Part shown: positions 34,235 to 42,541 of the stretch, piece by piece
Numbering within the stretch: the first letter of the stretch is position 1
Layout: every line of letters begins with the position of its first letter
From: Rossellomorea aquimaris
Lineage (GTDB): Bacteria; Bacillota; Bacilli; Bacillales; Bacillaceae_B
Direction: 5' to 3'
Assembly: GCF_020171925.1 (NCBI RefSeq)
Contig: NZ_JAIVAR010000001.1
Location: forward strand, 992,001 to 1,056,000
DNA length: 64,000 bases
Notes under the pieces: generated by a model
The model's database searches: none
The model's input: the letters and a program-made list of their open reading frames with translations, nothing else
What the model was told of the DNA's origin: nothing
Program-made: the position numbers and the translations under genes

Positions 34235-35309
34235 GAACTAACACCTTCTCCTGCCATTGTTGTGGTAGTGCCTTTGTCGCCTCTTCCCAAGCATCCGCAT
34301 CTTCTACCGGTCTTGCATTCTTGTACATGGAATCAGGAAGAAGCTTCGATTTCGCATCTTCAGGAAGCTCCACATCTTCACGGATCGGTCTTGCATATCC
34401 ACGTGCAAGGTTTGCCTGTCCCTCGTCGGAAAGGATATATTCACGCGTCAGCATGGCAGCATAAGGATCTTTCGCTTTCTTATTGATCACATTCGCATAT
34501 CCGGATACAACCGATGAATCAGATGGAATCACAACGTCAAATCGATCTTTATTGATTTGATCACGATAATTCAGCGCATTGAAGTCCCACACGATTGCGA
34601 CATCGATTTCCCCTTTTTCAAGAGCAGTAAGGGAAGGATCGGTCGTCTGCAGGCGATCCTGTTTTGCAAGTTTTTCAAAGAACTCGATTCCCGGTTCAAT
34701 GTTGTTTTCATCTCCACCGTTGGCGAATGCAGCTGCGAGTACGGCAAATTGTGCCTGATTCGCTTTCATGACATCCCCCACGTCCACTTTATAGTCACCT
34801 TCCAATAGTTCATTCCAGGAAGTTGGTGCGTCTTTCACATTGTTCTTGTCGGTAATGAATGCAAGGGTACCTGTATAACCAACTACCCAGTCCCCGTTGT
34901 CATCCTTCGCCCAATCAGGAATCTCATCCCAGTGCGTCGGTTTGTAAGGAAGGGTAAGTCCCTTTTCTTCTGCCAGCGGACCGAATGCCACTCCGACATC
35001 CCCCACATCAGCATTACCCGTTTCGAACTTCGCCAGTTCCTCTGCACTCGACATATCGGTATCACTATGTTCGATCTCATATTTCTCTGTGATGTCTTTC
35101 CATGTTTGTCCCCAGTTCGCCCATGAGTCAGGCATCCCAACCGAGTTCACTTCGCCTTCTTCTTTTGCTTTTTTCTCTATTTGCTCCATTGATAGATTCT
35201 TTGTATCGATTTTGCTTCCTTCTGACTCTTCGTTACCTGAACAGCCCGCGATAAGGAAAGCGGAAGTCACACCTACAGATAATACCTTCAACAATGCCGT
35301 CTTTTTCAT
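34224..35309 (-). CDS. ABC importer substrate-binding lipoprotein
   Basis: 361 residues. The signal ends in VTSAFLIAGCSGN, so cysteine 23 is the lipidation site. The mature part has the two-lobed fold of iron/thiosulfate/2-aminoethylphosphonate-type binding proteins: GMPDSWANWGQTW, DVGDVGVAFGPLAEEKG, VAIVWDFNALNYRD and SGYANVINKKAKDPYAA. It is the first gene of the operon, with GGAGGAGACATCC before ATG and a PhoP-like box about 110-130 bp upstream. The ligand is inferred to be an organic phosphorus compound from the operon's two phosphoesterases. Confidence 0.88.
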   Translation of the reverse strand: MKKTALLKVLSVGVTSAFLIAGCSGNEESEGSKIDTKNLSMEQIEKKAKEEGEVNSVGMPDSWANWGQTWKDITEKYEIEHSDTDMSSAEELAKFETGNADVGDVGVAFGPLAEEKGLTLPYKPTHWDEIPDWAKDDNGDWVVGYTGTLAFITDKNNVKDAPTSWNELLEGDYKVDVGDVMKANQAQFAVLAAAFANGGDENNIEPGIEFFEKLAKQDRLQTTDPSLTALEKGEIDVAIVWDFNALNYRDQINKDRFDVVIPSDSSVVSGYANVINKKAKDPYAAMLTREYILSDEGQANLARGYARPIREDVELPEDAKSKLLPDSMYKNARPVEDADAWEEATKALPQQWQEKVLVHVN

Positions 35310-35785
35310 GGATGTCTCCTCCTGGTTTTGAAAGTTTTTGTTTCCTTTTGTTCTACACCTACATCTTAGGAAACCAAAGTAAATGAGATATTAAACAAAA
35401 GTTAAGATGTGAGTCGATTATGTAAAGTTCATGTAAATCCATGAAGAAACCGCTATGTAGAGGGGTTTTTTGTTTTTCCCTAAAACAAATCAAGGTAATG
35501 AATAGGATGAAAGTCCCTGATTCCCTCACTATTAATACCATGTAAAAATCGTAGACTTCCTGAAAAGTCCAATCCCCGTCATGGTTCAGCATGATAGAAG
35601 AATCACCTGTCCCATGCACACCCATCCGTCATCTCTTCTAAAACGTGACTATTTCGCTATGAATTTCTAATAACTGTCTGAAATATGTCAAAAGGCACAG
35701 AAAAATCACATAATTCATTCATATTTCATTAAAAAATACGTGGTAAAGTTTAGTCGAAGTTATAAAAAAAGGAGATGTTTCAAAA
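35310..35785. other. 476-bp divergent promoter region
   Basis: It contains the PhoP-like box (35400-35437), a weak hairpin GAAACCGCTATGTAGAGGGGTTTTTT (35446-35471, not a clear stem), and the promoter of the plus-strand secreted protein. A reading frame on the minus strand (35359-35625) has no ribosome site and no homologous pattern and is not called. Confidence 0.6.
35400..35437 (-). promoter_or_regulatory. PhoP-like box of the organophosphate operon
   Basis: On the minus strand TTTACA occurs at 35437-35432 and again at 35426-35421, an 11-bp spacing as in Bacillus PhoP tandem repeats (TTAACA-type). CTCACA (35413-35408) and TTAACT (35405-35400) follow with looser spacing. The site lies about 110 bp upstream of the binding protein start. 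Predicts induction by phosphate starvation. Confidence 0.5.
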
Positions 35786-37903
35786 ATGAACCAGAAGAAG
35801 AAGTCAAAACTTTTATCATTATCAAGTGTCATGATGCTCGGGCTTTCAACGGCTGTTGCCTCCCCGTTCCTGCATGCAGATGCGGAAGGTCCGACCGATC
35901 CCGCTCCCGTGATCATGCCGGCCGGGCTCGAAACAGGAAAGAAGGTCCTTTTTGATAATACGCATGGACAGACGGCCGGAGCGGCGGACTGGGTCATTGA
36001 CGGCGGCTTTTCCGATTTCGCCAACGCGATCGCAGGCGAAGGCCATTATGTGAAGGAATTGCGAAAGAACAGTCCGATCACGCTTGACGATCTCAGTGCT
36101 TACGATGTGTTCGTCATCGGAGAGGCAAACATCCCTTATAAGGCGTCCGAGCAAGCGGCCATGCTTCAATATGTCCAAAATGGCGGAAGCATTTTCTTCA
36201 TTGCCGATCATTATAATGCCGACAGAAATAAAAATCGCTTTGATGCATCGGAAATTTTCAATGGCTACCGCAGAGGGGCTTGGAGTAATCCTGCCAAAGG
36301 AATGACTGCGGAAGAGGCAAATTCTGCGGCGATGTCTGGTGTCAACAGCTCCGATTGGTTATCCGACAATTTCGGCGTTCGCTTCCGTTACAACGCCATC
36401 GGAAACGTAACGGCGAATGATATCGTCTCCCCTTCACAAGCATTCGGCATCACAAACGGCGTATCGACCGTTGCGATGCATGCTGGCTCGACACTGGCGG
36501 TGACGGACCCATCGAAAGCAAAAGGGATCGTCTACCTTCCTCAAACATCGGCGAAGTGGTCGTATGCTGTCGATCAGGGAATTTACAATGGAGGCGGCAG
36601 GGCAGAAGGTCCATTCGTGGCCGTATCGAAAGTCGGTCTTGGTAAAGCGGCATTCATCGGCGATTCTTCTCCCGTTGAAGACTCCACACCGAAGTATGTA
36701 AGGGAAGAAACAGGACAGTCAAAGACTACATATGATGGCTTCACTGAGCAGAATGATGCAACGCTTCTTGTGAACATGATCAATTGGTTATCAACACAAG
36801 AAAATTACACGGATCTCACTCAAGTGAGCGGGCTACAATTGGATCAACCAACTTCCCTGCTCTCAATGGAAGATCCACAATCATCAACAGAACCACAGGC
36901 GGAACCTTGGTCTGCACCGGATGCCGGTTATAAATGGTATGACCCTACTACATTCAAGGCGGGTTCATATGGCTATATCGGCGGCGGATCGAGCGGCGGA
37001 GGCGGTTCTACGTCTGAAGAACCTGTCTTCATTTCTGAATATGTCGAAGGAAGCGGTTATAACAAGGCAATTGAAATTTTCAATGGCTCTACTTCAGCCA
37101 TCGATCTATCACAGTATTCACTTGAACTTTCCAATCTTTCATCATCCATCTCATTATCAGGAACACTCGCGAGTGGGGATGTTGCGGTCATCGCCAATCC
37201 AAATGCGGATGCAGCCGTTGTTCGATCAGCCGATTTGTTGGATGCATCCATTTCATTCAATGGCGATGATTCTGTTACATTGAAACATAATGGTTCTTCC
37301 ATTGACGTCGTTGGGTCAGCAGGCGTGAACTTCGGTTCGGATGTGACTCTTGTCAGGGACTCCGCGGTAACGGCAGGATCCGCAACGTATTCATCCAGTC
37401 AATGGTCAACGTATGCAAGCAATACCTTCACGTATCTCGGGTCTCATGATGGTTCGGTTTCTTCCGTTGCTGCGGTAAGCGAAGATTTTGAATCTGCCAC
37501 AAAGGGTAGCTATGCGACGGGTGATGTTATCACGTCAAGCGGAAGCTGGACATTCAACAACAGCCTCATCGGCAACTTATCAAGTGATAAGAAATACGGG
37601 ACCCAATCCGCTAGGGTGAAAGCAGCCGGGTCGATCACAATGAATGTTGATGCTTCATCCGCGAAGTCCGTGGTCCTCTCACACGCGAATTTCGGCAGCG
37701 ATACCGGTGCCACGTGGAAATTACAAAAGTCACTCAATGGCGGTGCTTCCTGGACGGACGTCACTTCCTACAAATCGAGCGGCAGCTCACTGACTGAAGA
37801 GACGATTTCAGTTAATATCGGTTCACCAGTCCGCTTCCGCATCATGCTTTCAGGTACAAGTGGTGCTCGATTGAATATTGACGACTTTTCCATTTATCAA
37901 TAA
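35786..37903 (+). CDS. Secreted multidomain protein with GATase-like and LTD domains
   Basis: 705 residues with a signal peptide (MNQKKKSKLLSLSSVMMLGL, probable cleavage near AFLHADA-type site at ~33). Residues ~50-340 resemble a DUF4350/class I glutamine amidotransferase-like fold (VLFDNTHGQTAGAADWVIDG; IFFIADHYNADRN; AAFIGDSSPVED). A glycine/serine linker GGGSSGGGGS at ~412 leads to a lamin-tail (LTD) domain (EPVFISEYVEGSGYNKAIEI), then a C-terminal beta-sandwich (~565-705) like carbohydrate-binding modules. Similar LTD-containing Bacillus exoproteins are often nucleases, but no nuclease motif is visible. A terminator follows. Confidence 0.75.
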   Translation: MNQKKKSKLLSLSSVMMLGLSTAVASPFLHADAEGPTDPAPVIMPAGLETGKKVLFDNTHGQTAGAADWVIDGGFSDFANAIAGEGHYVKELRKNSPITLDDLSAYDVFVIGEANIPYKASEQAAMLQYVQNGGSIFFIADHYNADRNKNRFDASEIFNGYRRGAWSNPAKGMTAEEANSAAMSGVNSSDWLSDNFGVRFRYNAIGNVTANDIVSPSQAFGITNGVSTVAMHAGSTLAVTDPSKAKGIVYLPQTSAKWSYAVDQGIYNGGGRAEGPFVAVSKVGLGKAAFIGDSSPVEDSTPKYVREETGQSKTTYDGFTEQNDATLLVNMINWLSTQENYTDLTQVSGLQLDQPTSLLSMEDPQSSTEPQAEPWSAPDAGYKWYDPTTFKAGSYGYIGGGSSGGGGSTSEEPVFISEYVEGSGYNKAIEIFNGSTSAIDLSQYSLELSNLSSSISLSGTLASGDVAVIANPNADAAVVRSADLLDASISFNGDDSVTLKHNGSSIDVVGSAGVNFGSDVTLVRDSAVTAGSATYSSSQWSTYASNTFTYLGSHDGSVSSVAAVSEDFESATKGSYATGDVITSSGSWTFNNSLIGNLSSDKKYGTQSARVKAAGSITMNVDASSAKSVVLSHANFGSDTGATWKLQKSLNGGASWTDVTSYKSSGSSLTEETISVNIGSPVRFRIMLSGTSGARLNIDDFSIYQ

Positions 37904-37916
37904 TGGACGCAAAGAA

Positions 37917-37962
37917 ACGCTCCTGCAGTGGTTTGAACCATTGCAGGAGCGTTTTCTTTTTA
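37917..37962. terminator. Terminator between secreted protein and hxlR-type gene
   Basis: AACGCTCCTGCA / TGCAGGAGCGTT stem with a TTTTCTTTTT tail, between convergent genes. Confidence 0.92.
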
Positions 37963-37975
37963 CCATGATGTCCAT

Positions 37976-38326
37976 CTACCCTTTAGCCCCGGACTCCCAC
38001 TGTTCACTTCCCCACCGATGCATTTCCTCTAGCACCGGTTTCAGCGTCAAGCCTCTTTCCGATATCGAATACTCGACCCTCGGAGGCATCTCATTATATT
38101 GTTTCCGGATGATGAGACCGTCCTGTTCAAGCTCCTTCAGTTGCTGGGTGAGCATCTTATGCGTGATTCCCGGGAGCAGCCTTCTCATTTCGTTGTATCG
38201 CTGCATGCCGTCATAGGCAAGATGCCAAAGAATGACCGGTTTCCACTTACCTCCGATCTTTCCCAATGTATATTCAATCGAGCATTTGAGCTTCCCATGT
38301 TCATCGACTCTTATTGAATCGCTCAT
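37976..38326 (-). CDS. HxlR-family winged-helix regulator
   Basis: 116 residues. CSIEYTLGKIGGKWKPVILW opens the winged helix, followed by RRLLPGITHKMLTQQLKELE and PPRVEYSISERGLTLKPVL, all diagnostic of HxlR/YodB/CatR-type sensors of electrophiles or aldehydes. One early cysteine, just before SIEYTLG, matches the conserved redox-sensing cysteine of YodB/HypR-like proteins. ATG 38326 follows GGAGGGGAAAGTGAAG; an upstream TTG would include that site. It is divergent from the VOC-family gene, which it probably regulates. Confidence 0.9.
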   Translation of the reverse strand: MSDSIRVDEHGKLKCSIEYTLGKIGGKWKPVILWHLAYDGMQRYNEMRRLLPGITHKMLTQQLKELEQDGLIIRKQYNEMPPRVEYSISERGLTLKPVLEEMHRWGSEQWESGAKG

Positions 38327-38452
38327 CTTCACTTTCCCCTCCAACCTTACTTACCAATAGGGTAGTATCTCCCCAAAAAGTGCATACTTTTGAGTAGAAG
38401 ATTAACCCTTTATACTGGACATTGTCAAACAAATAAAGGAGGAACTACAACA

Positions 38453-38947
38453 ATGATGACATATCCAAGAAGTTTTTCACATATCGGTTTGTCCGTACCA
38501 GATCTGGACAAGGCAGTAACATTTTATACAGAGGTACTGGGCTGGTACACGATCATGGAGCCATCCCCTGTCGAGAACGACGATTCCGCAATCGGCCAGA
38601 TGTGCCGTGACGTCTTTGGGGACGATTGGGACACTTTCCGGATCGCCCATCTATCAACCGGTGATAAAATCGGGGTCGAGCTGTTCGAATTCCCCCATAA
38701 CGAACAGCCGGAAAACAACTTTGAATACTGGAAGACGGGAATCTTCCACTTCTGCGTCCAGGACCCCGACATTGAAGGCCTTGTCGAGAAGATCGTCGAG
38801 CACGGCGGCAAACAGCGCATGCCAATCCGCGAATACTACCCGGATGACAAGCCGTACAGAATGGTCTATGTTGAAGATCCATTCGGGAATATCTTTGAAA
38901 TCTACAGCCATAGCTATGAGCTGACGTATTCGGAAGGTGCTTATTAA
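38453..38947 (+). CDS. VOC/glyoxalase-family protein
   Basis: 164 residues with the vicinal-oxygen-chelate fold. FSHIGLSVPDLDKAVTFYTE (~8-27) opens the first betaalphabetabetabeta unit with metal-binding His, and FHFCVQDPDIEGLVEKI plus YVEDPFGNIFEIYSHSYE the second with the C-terminal Glu. It may dispose of a reactive electrophile such as a quinone or aldehyde. The ATG at 38453 follows AAAGGAGGAACTACAACA; the open frame extends upstream without similarity. It is divergent from the HxlR regulator, the same arrangement as Bacillus mhqR/hypR/catDE units. Confidence 0.88.
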   Translation: MMTYPRSFSHIGLSVPDLDKAVTFYTEVLGWYTIMEPSPVENDDSAIGQMCRDVFGDDWDTFRIAHLSTGDKIGVELFEFPHNEQPENNFEYWKTGIFHFCVQDPDIEGLVEKIVEHGGKQRMPIREYYPDDKPYRMVYVEDPFGNIFEIYSHSYELTYSEGAY

Positions 38948-38984
38948 GACCCTGAATAGTACCACTTTACGTGTGGAATCATGA

Positions 38985-39095
38985 CTGCGATTAGAGAGTA
39001 TAATACTGAAAAAGAGGCTGGGACAAAAGTGTTTCAGACAAAGTAAAACCCGAACTAATTTGTCGTTTAAACGGCATATTAGTTCGGGTTTTTAT
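38985..39095 (+). repeat. GAGGCTGGGACAAAA element with terminator hairpin
   Basis: AGAGGCTGGGACAAAAGTG at 39013 leads into the stem CCCGAACTAAT ... ATTAGTTCGGG (39049-39090) and a TTTTTATC tail. The GAGGCTGGGACA core is common between genes in many Firmicutes and behaves as a terminator-associated repeat. It lies between the VOC gene and doxX-like gene. Confidence 0.7.
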
Positions 39096-39233
39096 CTATT
39101 TGTATAACTGTACCAAGGTCCTTATCCTGTTCTGGATCAAACTACTTTTCTTGACTGATTCCCACTGGAATATACCTATATTCCATTAGAAATTCATTAC
39201 CTTTATCATATTGATTTCGAACGCTTTTTAATC

Positions 39234-39252
39234 GATAATGATAATCGTTATC
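39234..39252. promoter_or_regulatory. Fur box upstream of DoxX-family gene
   Basis: GATAATGATAATCGTTATC differs from the 19-bp Fur consensus GATAATGATAATCATTATC at one base. It ends 25 bp before the ATG. This strongly suggests repression by Fur in iron-replete cells. Confidence 0.88.
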
Positions 39253-39276
39253 AACTACAATCAAGGAGGAATGATT

Positions 39277-39789
39277 ATGTTTATCCAATTCATAAGGGAA
39301 AATCAATCTATCTCATTGGTTTTCACTGTACTTCGAATCTATCTCGGCTGGGAATGGCTTCGTGCTGGTTGGGGAAAAATCTCCAGCGGTCATTTCGATG
39401 CAAGTGGATTTTTAAATGGCGCATTGCAGAAGGTATCTGGTGAACACCCTGCCGTTCAACCTTGGTGGGGAAGCTTCTTAAAAGAAGTTGCACTACCGTA
39501 TGTCGATATATTTAACGTTCTGGTTCCATGGGGAGAATTATTAGTAGGGATCGGATTAATTTTGGGAATCTTCACTTCATTTTCACTATTAATGGGGCTT
39601 ACGATGAATTTTGCCTATCTGTTTTCTGGGACAACAAGTACAAATCCGCAAATGGTCCTACTAGGAATGTTGATTCTTGTGGCGGGAATGAATGCTGGAA
39701 AAATTGGATTGGATCGTTGGCTCATGCCGTTACTTCGTAGATTGGTCAATAAAAGATCTGGAGGTGAACAACTCCCGCAAAGTACATAA
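39277..39789 (+). CDS. DoxX/DoxD-family membrane protein, Fur-regulated
   Basis: 170 residues with four hydrophobic helices. LRIYLGWEWLRAGWGKI (~19-35) is the DoxX N-terminal signature, and LVPWGELLVGIGLILGIF and MLILVAGMNAGKIGLDRWL complete the domain. Members associate with thiosulfate-quinone oxidoreductase, catechol dioxygenase (CatD) or other redox enzymes in the membrane. ATG 39277 follows AAGGAGGA by six bases. No redox partner gene is adjacent. The Fur box and its own terminator indicate an iron-regulated single-gene unit. Confidence 0.88.
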   Translation: MFIQFIRENQSISLVFTVLRIYLGWEWLRAGWGKISSGHFDASGFLNGALQKVSGEHPAVQPWWGSFLKEVALPYVDIFNVLVPWGELLVGIGLILGIFTSFSLLMGLTMNFAYLFSGTTSTNPQMVLLGMLILVAGMNAGKIGLDRWLMPLLRRLVNKRSGGEQLPQST

Positions 39790-39884
39790 GTATTACAGCT
39801 TTTCCATGCACGAACCGTGAACAAAATCAGTTACTAGCTTTTTCACTTACCTAACAATATGTATTATCCGCTTGACATTCAACG

Positions 39885-39928
39885 AAAAACAGGCCTAATC
39901 CATTGCCGGATTAGGCCTGTTTTTTCAT
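39885..39928. terminator. Terminator between DoxX gene and lactonase gene
   Basis: AAAACAGGCCTAATCC / GGATTAGGCCTGTTTTTT stem with T-run on the plus side and A-run on the other, between convergent genes. Confidence 0.92.
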
Positions 39929-39955
39929 TAATAGAAAGAAATCACGGGTATTTAC

Positions 39956-41002
39956 TTACCCCTTCAAAAACTTCACACAAACCGGTTCCGGAACCTTTAC
40001 ATCGGTTTGAAGCAGTTCAAGTTTCCCGGTCTCCATATCTCTTTCGAACAACGTCAGTGTGTTTGACTTCTGATTGGAAGCCACTAAGAATTCCCCAGTC
40101 GGATCAAGGACGAAATCACGCGGCCAATTCCCTTCCGTCGACGTCCACTCAACGAATGTCAGCATGCCTGTATCCTGAAAGACCTTGTACACTGCGATAC
40201 TGTTATGACCGCGATTCCCTGCATAAACAAACTTCCCATCAGGGGAAATATGAATCGCACTACCATCATTCGTTTCAGTGAAATCTTCAGGGATAGTGGC
40301 AATGTATTGCAACTCTTCAAAACGACCCGTATTCTCGTCATATTGCAGGACAAGGACCTCAGAGCTCAGCTCCGTCATCACATAGGCAAATCTTCCATTA
40401 GGATGGAACGTCAAATGTCTTGGGCCGCTTCCAGGCTTCGTCTCAAGAACGGCTTCCTCACTGAGCTCGCCATTTTTCACTCTGTACGTATAGATACGGT
40501 CACTACCTAGATCGATGGCGATGACATATTTCCCATCAGGGGTGAAACCGGCATAATGCATATGAGGCTTTTCCTGTCTTTCGTGCGGGCCGGATCCCTC
40601 ATGTTCAATGCTTGATACCAATGATTGAAGGGCACCCTCCTCATCCGTTAAATACGATTCGATCATCTTCGTATGATAATTGGCTGCCACCACGTTCCGG
40701 CTGCGGTCATCCACACTCACATGACATGGATTCGCACCAGGTGTGCTATGACTATTCAATTTCTTCAAGGCACCCGTCTCTTCGCTAATCGAGAACGCTG
40801 TCAACCCGCCATTTTCCCCTTCTTTGCTAACGGCATAAAGATTTCTTCGATCTTCACTTACCGTCACATAAGTAGGATTGTCCAACTCTGCGGCAAGCTT
40901 CACATCGGTCAATTCCTTCTTCTCGGTATCCAGCGTAAACTGATAAACACCCTTACTTTCCTGCTTCGTGTACGTACCTACGTATCCGATATAGTTCGTC
41001 AT
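39956..41002 (-). CDS. 6-phosphogluconolactonase-like beta-propeller lactonase
   Basis: 348 residues of the lactonase family (Pgl/YkgB type, seven-bladed beta-propeller). Repeats of pattern NPTYVTVSEDRRNLYAVSK, NPCHVSVDDRSRNVVAANYH, GFTPDGKYVIAIDLG, HLTFHPNGRFAYVMTEL and AIHISPDGKFVYAGNRGHN are spaced about 45-50 residues. It would hydrolyse 6-phosphogluconolactone in the pentose phosphate pathway, or a related sugar lactone. The ATG follows AGAGGAGTTTTATC. No sugar pathway genes are next to it. Confidence 0.9.
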   Translation of the reverse strand: MTNYIGYVGTYTKQESKGVYQFTLDTEKKELTDVKLAAELDNPTYVTVSEDRRNLYAVSKEGENGGLTAFSISEETGALKKLNSHSTPGANPCHVSVDDRSRNVVAANYHTKMIESYLTDEEGALQSLVSSIEHEGSGPHERQEKPHMHYAGFTPDGKYVIAIDLGSDRIYTYRVKNGELSEEAVLETKPGSGPRHLTFHPNGRFAYVMTELSSEVLVLQYDENTGRFEELQYIATIPEDFTETNDGSAIHISPDGKFVYAGNRGHNSIAVYKVFQDTGMLTFVEWTSTEGNWPRDFVLDPTGEFLVASNQKSNTLTLFERDMETGKLELLQTDVKVPEPVCVKFLKG

Positions 41003-41113
41003 GATAAAACTCCTCTATGTAATGATCTGGACTGAACGATTCAATCTGTTACTACTATAACAAATATCTTCATCATGATAAAAACTTGTGGTGCGGCATG
41101 CTCAATCGTATTC

Positions 41114-41797
41114 CTACAATGGCAGGAGGTCTACATACAAAAACCGGTCACGCTTCGTTTGATGGTCCGGCGTCACCCGTTCTTCACCAAGTTTGAATTG
41201 AACCGGGAACCGAAAATTCGGTCCATCAAACACAAACGAATGAAACTCCCCGTTCTCCCCGCAAATATCACGATCCTCAGGGTAATCCTCCAGAAACGCT
41301 TCATCATACACCCTTCCTACAAATGACCGATGTAGCTTATCAAGATCCACACAGGTCATGACGGTTTTAAATCCAAGGTCGATAAACTCCCTGCCCAGGT
41401 CCCCGACCGGCCGACCCCAAAGCGGGAAGACCGGCGTGAGACCCGTCCCGGACAGCATCTTCTCGCGGTATTCCTTCACATCCTGGAGATGGATATCGCC
41501 AAACACCATATGCGTGACCCCATCATCCAGCATCTCATGAACCGCTTTTTCCATCCTCTCTGCATACTGTTCATTGGTGCTATCCTGTGGGATCCACACT
41601 TCACGAAGAGGGATGCCGAGTGAGTCTGCCTGCCGTTTCAGGAGCTCATGCCGCACTCCATGAATGGAAACCCGGTCGAAACCTTCCGTCAAAGTGACAA
41701 GTAGGGAATCGACTTCATATCCGGGATCTTGTTGAATTTTATATAATGCGAGGGTGGAATCCTTCCCACCGCTGAATCCGATCACTGTCTTTTTCAT
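41114..41797 (-). CDS. Dph6-related ATP-pyrophosphatase
   Basis: 227 residues. IGFSGGKDSTLALYK is the PP-loop SGGKDS motif of N-type ATP pyrophosphatases; GVRHELLKRQADSLGIPL, THMVFGDIHLQDVKEYRE and PVFPLWGRP are typical of the MJ0570/Dph6 (diphthine-ammonia ligase-like) family. Bacteria lack diphthamide, so the substrate of bacterial members is unknown. ATG 41797 follows GAAGGAGGCTATC; the open frame reaches 15 bp further without similarity. It appears to be a single-gene unit. Confidence 0.85.
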   Translation of the reverse strand: MKKTVIGFSGGKDSTLALYKIQQDPGYEVDSLLVTLTEGFDRVSIHGVRHELLKRQADSLGIPLREVWIPQDSTNEQYAERMEKAVHEMLDDGVTHMVFGDIHLQDVKEYREKMLSGTGLTPVFPLWGRPVGDLGREFIDLGFKTVMTCVDLDKLHRSFVGRVYDEAFLEDYPEDRDICGENGEFHSFVFDGPNFRFPVQFKLGEERVTPDHQTKRDRFLYVDLLPL

Positions 41798-41857
41798 GAT
41801 AGCCTCCTTCACGTTAACTGTTTTCTATTCTATTTTGACGAATCTTTTAAAAAAAGT

Positions 41858-41894
41858 GAAGCAGGAACCCCTCCGAAGGGCTAACCTGCTTCAT
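41858..41894 (-). terminator. Terminator of LprI-like gene
   Basis: GAAGCAGG ... CCTGCTTC outer stem with an inner CCCCTCCGAAGGGC loop stem. In the minus direction it is followed by ACTTTTTTTAAAAG. It follows the lipoprotein stop by 7 bp. Confidence 0.85.
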
Positions 41895-41900
41895 CGTTGT

Positions 41901-42479
41901 TTATTTCATATACTTTGCCACCAATGCATAGGCTCGCACTTTCGTTAACTCTGCTTTCACCGCTAAGAATTCAAGCCTCTCCATTGTTCCACCTTCATAT
42001 TTCTTCGAAGCGTTCTCTGCCTTTTCATCCCTAACTTTTATCCATTTTCGCTGCTCTTCCTTTAATGGGGTGAATTCCTCTGGAGGAAGTCCTTCCTTCA
42101 AGACGCTGTAAATCACATTCAGCCAGCGATCCCAACGCGCCACTATTTTTTCTTGCTCTTCTTCCATTTCAAGTGTGGTTGAGGCATCTGAGTCATCGAG
42201 CATGCGTCTTATGTCTTCTTCTTCCTGGTTTAACTTCTTGAGGTATAGTTCTTTCATGGCTGATTCTGTCTGTTCGCCTATTTCTTCCTCTTTAGACTCT
42301 TCACTGGAAACAGTTTCGTCCACCGCTTCTTGCTCTTCTCCGTCCCCGTCATCCTTTGTTTCAACCGCTGTTGAGCTACGATCAACACTCTGCTCTCCAG
42401 TCGAATCGTCTTGACAACCTGCCACTGCCAGTAATAAAACAGCCGTGCTGCAAATCAACCCTTTCTTTATGTGAATCAT
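41901..42479 (-). CDS. LprI-like (DUF1311) lipoprotein
   Basis: 192 residues. The signal ends AVLLLAVAGC, so cysteine 22 is the lipobox residue. A long acidic linker (about 23-75, rich in E, D, S and T) places the C-terminal domain away from the membrane. That domain has RWLNVIYSVLKEGLPPEE, LKEEQRKWIKVRDEKAE, YEGGTMERLEF and TKVRAYALV, the LprI N-terminal domain pattern of lysozyme-inhibitor-like proteins. It may protect the cell wall from lysozyme-like attack or act as an extracytoplasmic scaffold. The ATG follows AAAGGGG. Confidence 0.85.
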   Translation of the reverse strand: MIHIKKGLICSTAVLLLAVAGCQDDSTGEQSVDRSSTAVETKDDGDGEEQEAVDETVSSEESKEEEIGEQTESAMKELYLKKLNQEEEDIRRMLDDSDASTTLEMEEEQEKIVARWDRWLNVIYSVLKEGLPPEEFTPLKEEQRKWIKVRDEKAENASKKYEGGTMERLEFLAVKAELTKVRAYALVAKYMK

Positions 42480-42541
42480 TTTTTAAAACCCCTTTGTTTC
42501 GTGTGTCTTATCGACTATTAGTTGCAATTTACAGCGTCTTC

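Noticed and set aside
35359..35625. 88-codon minus-strand reading frame between divergent genes
   Set aside because: No ribosome site, covers the PhoP-like box and the promoter; peptide shows no protein-like pattern.
35706..35730. PhoP box before the secreted protein
   Set aside because: Only two TTCATT repeats 11 bp apart, poor match to TTAACA; mentioned as a hint, not called as a site.
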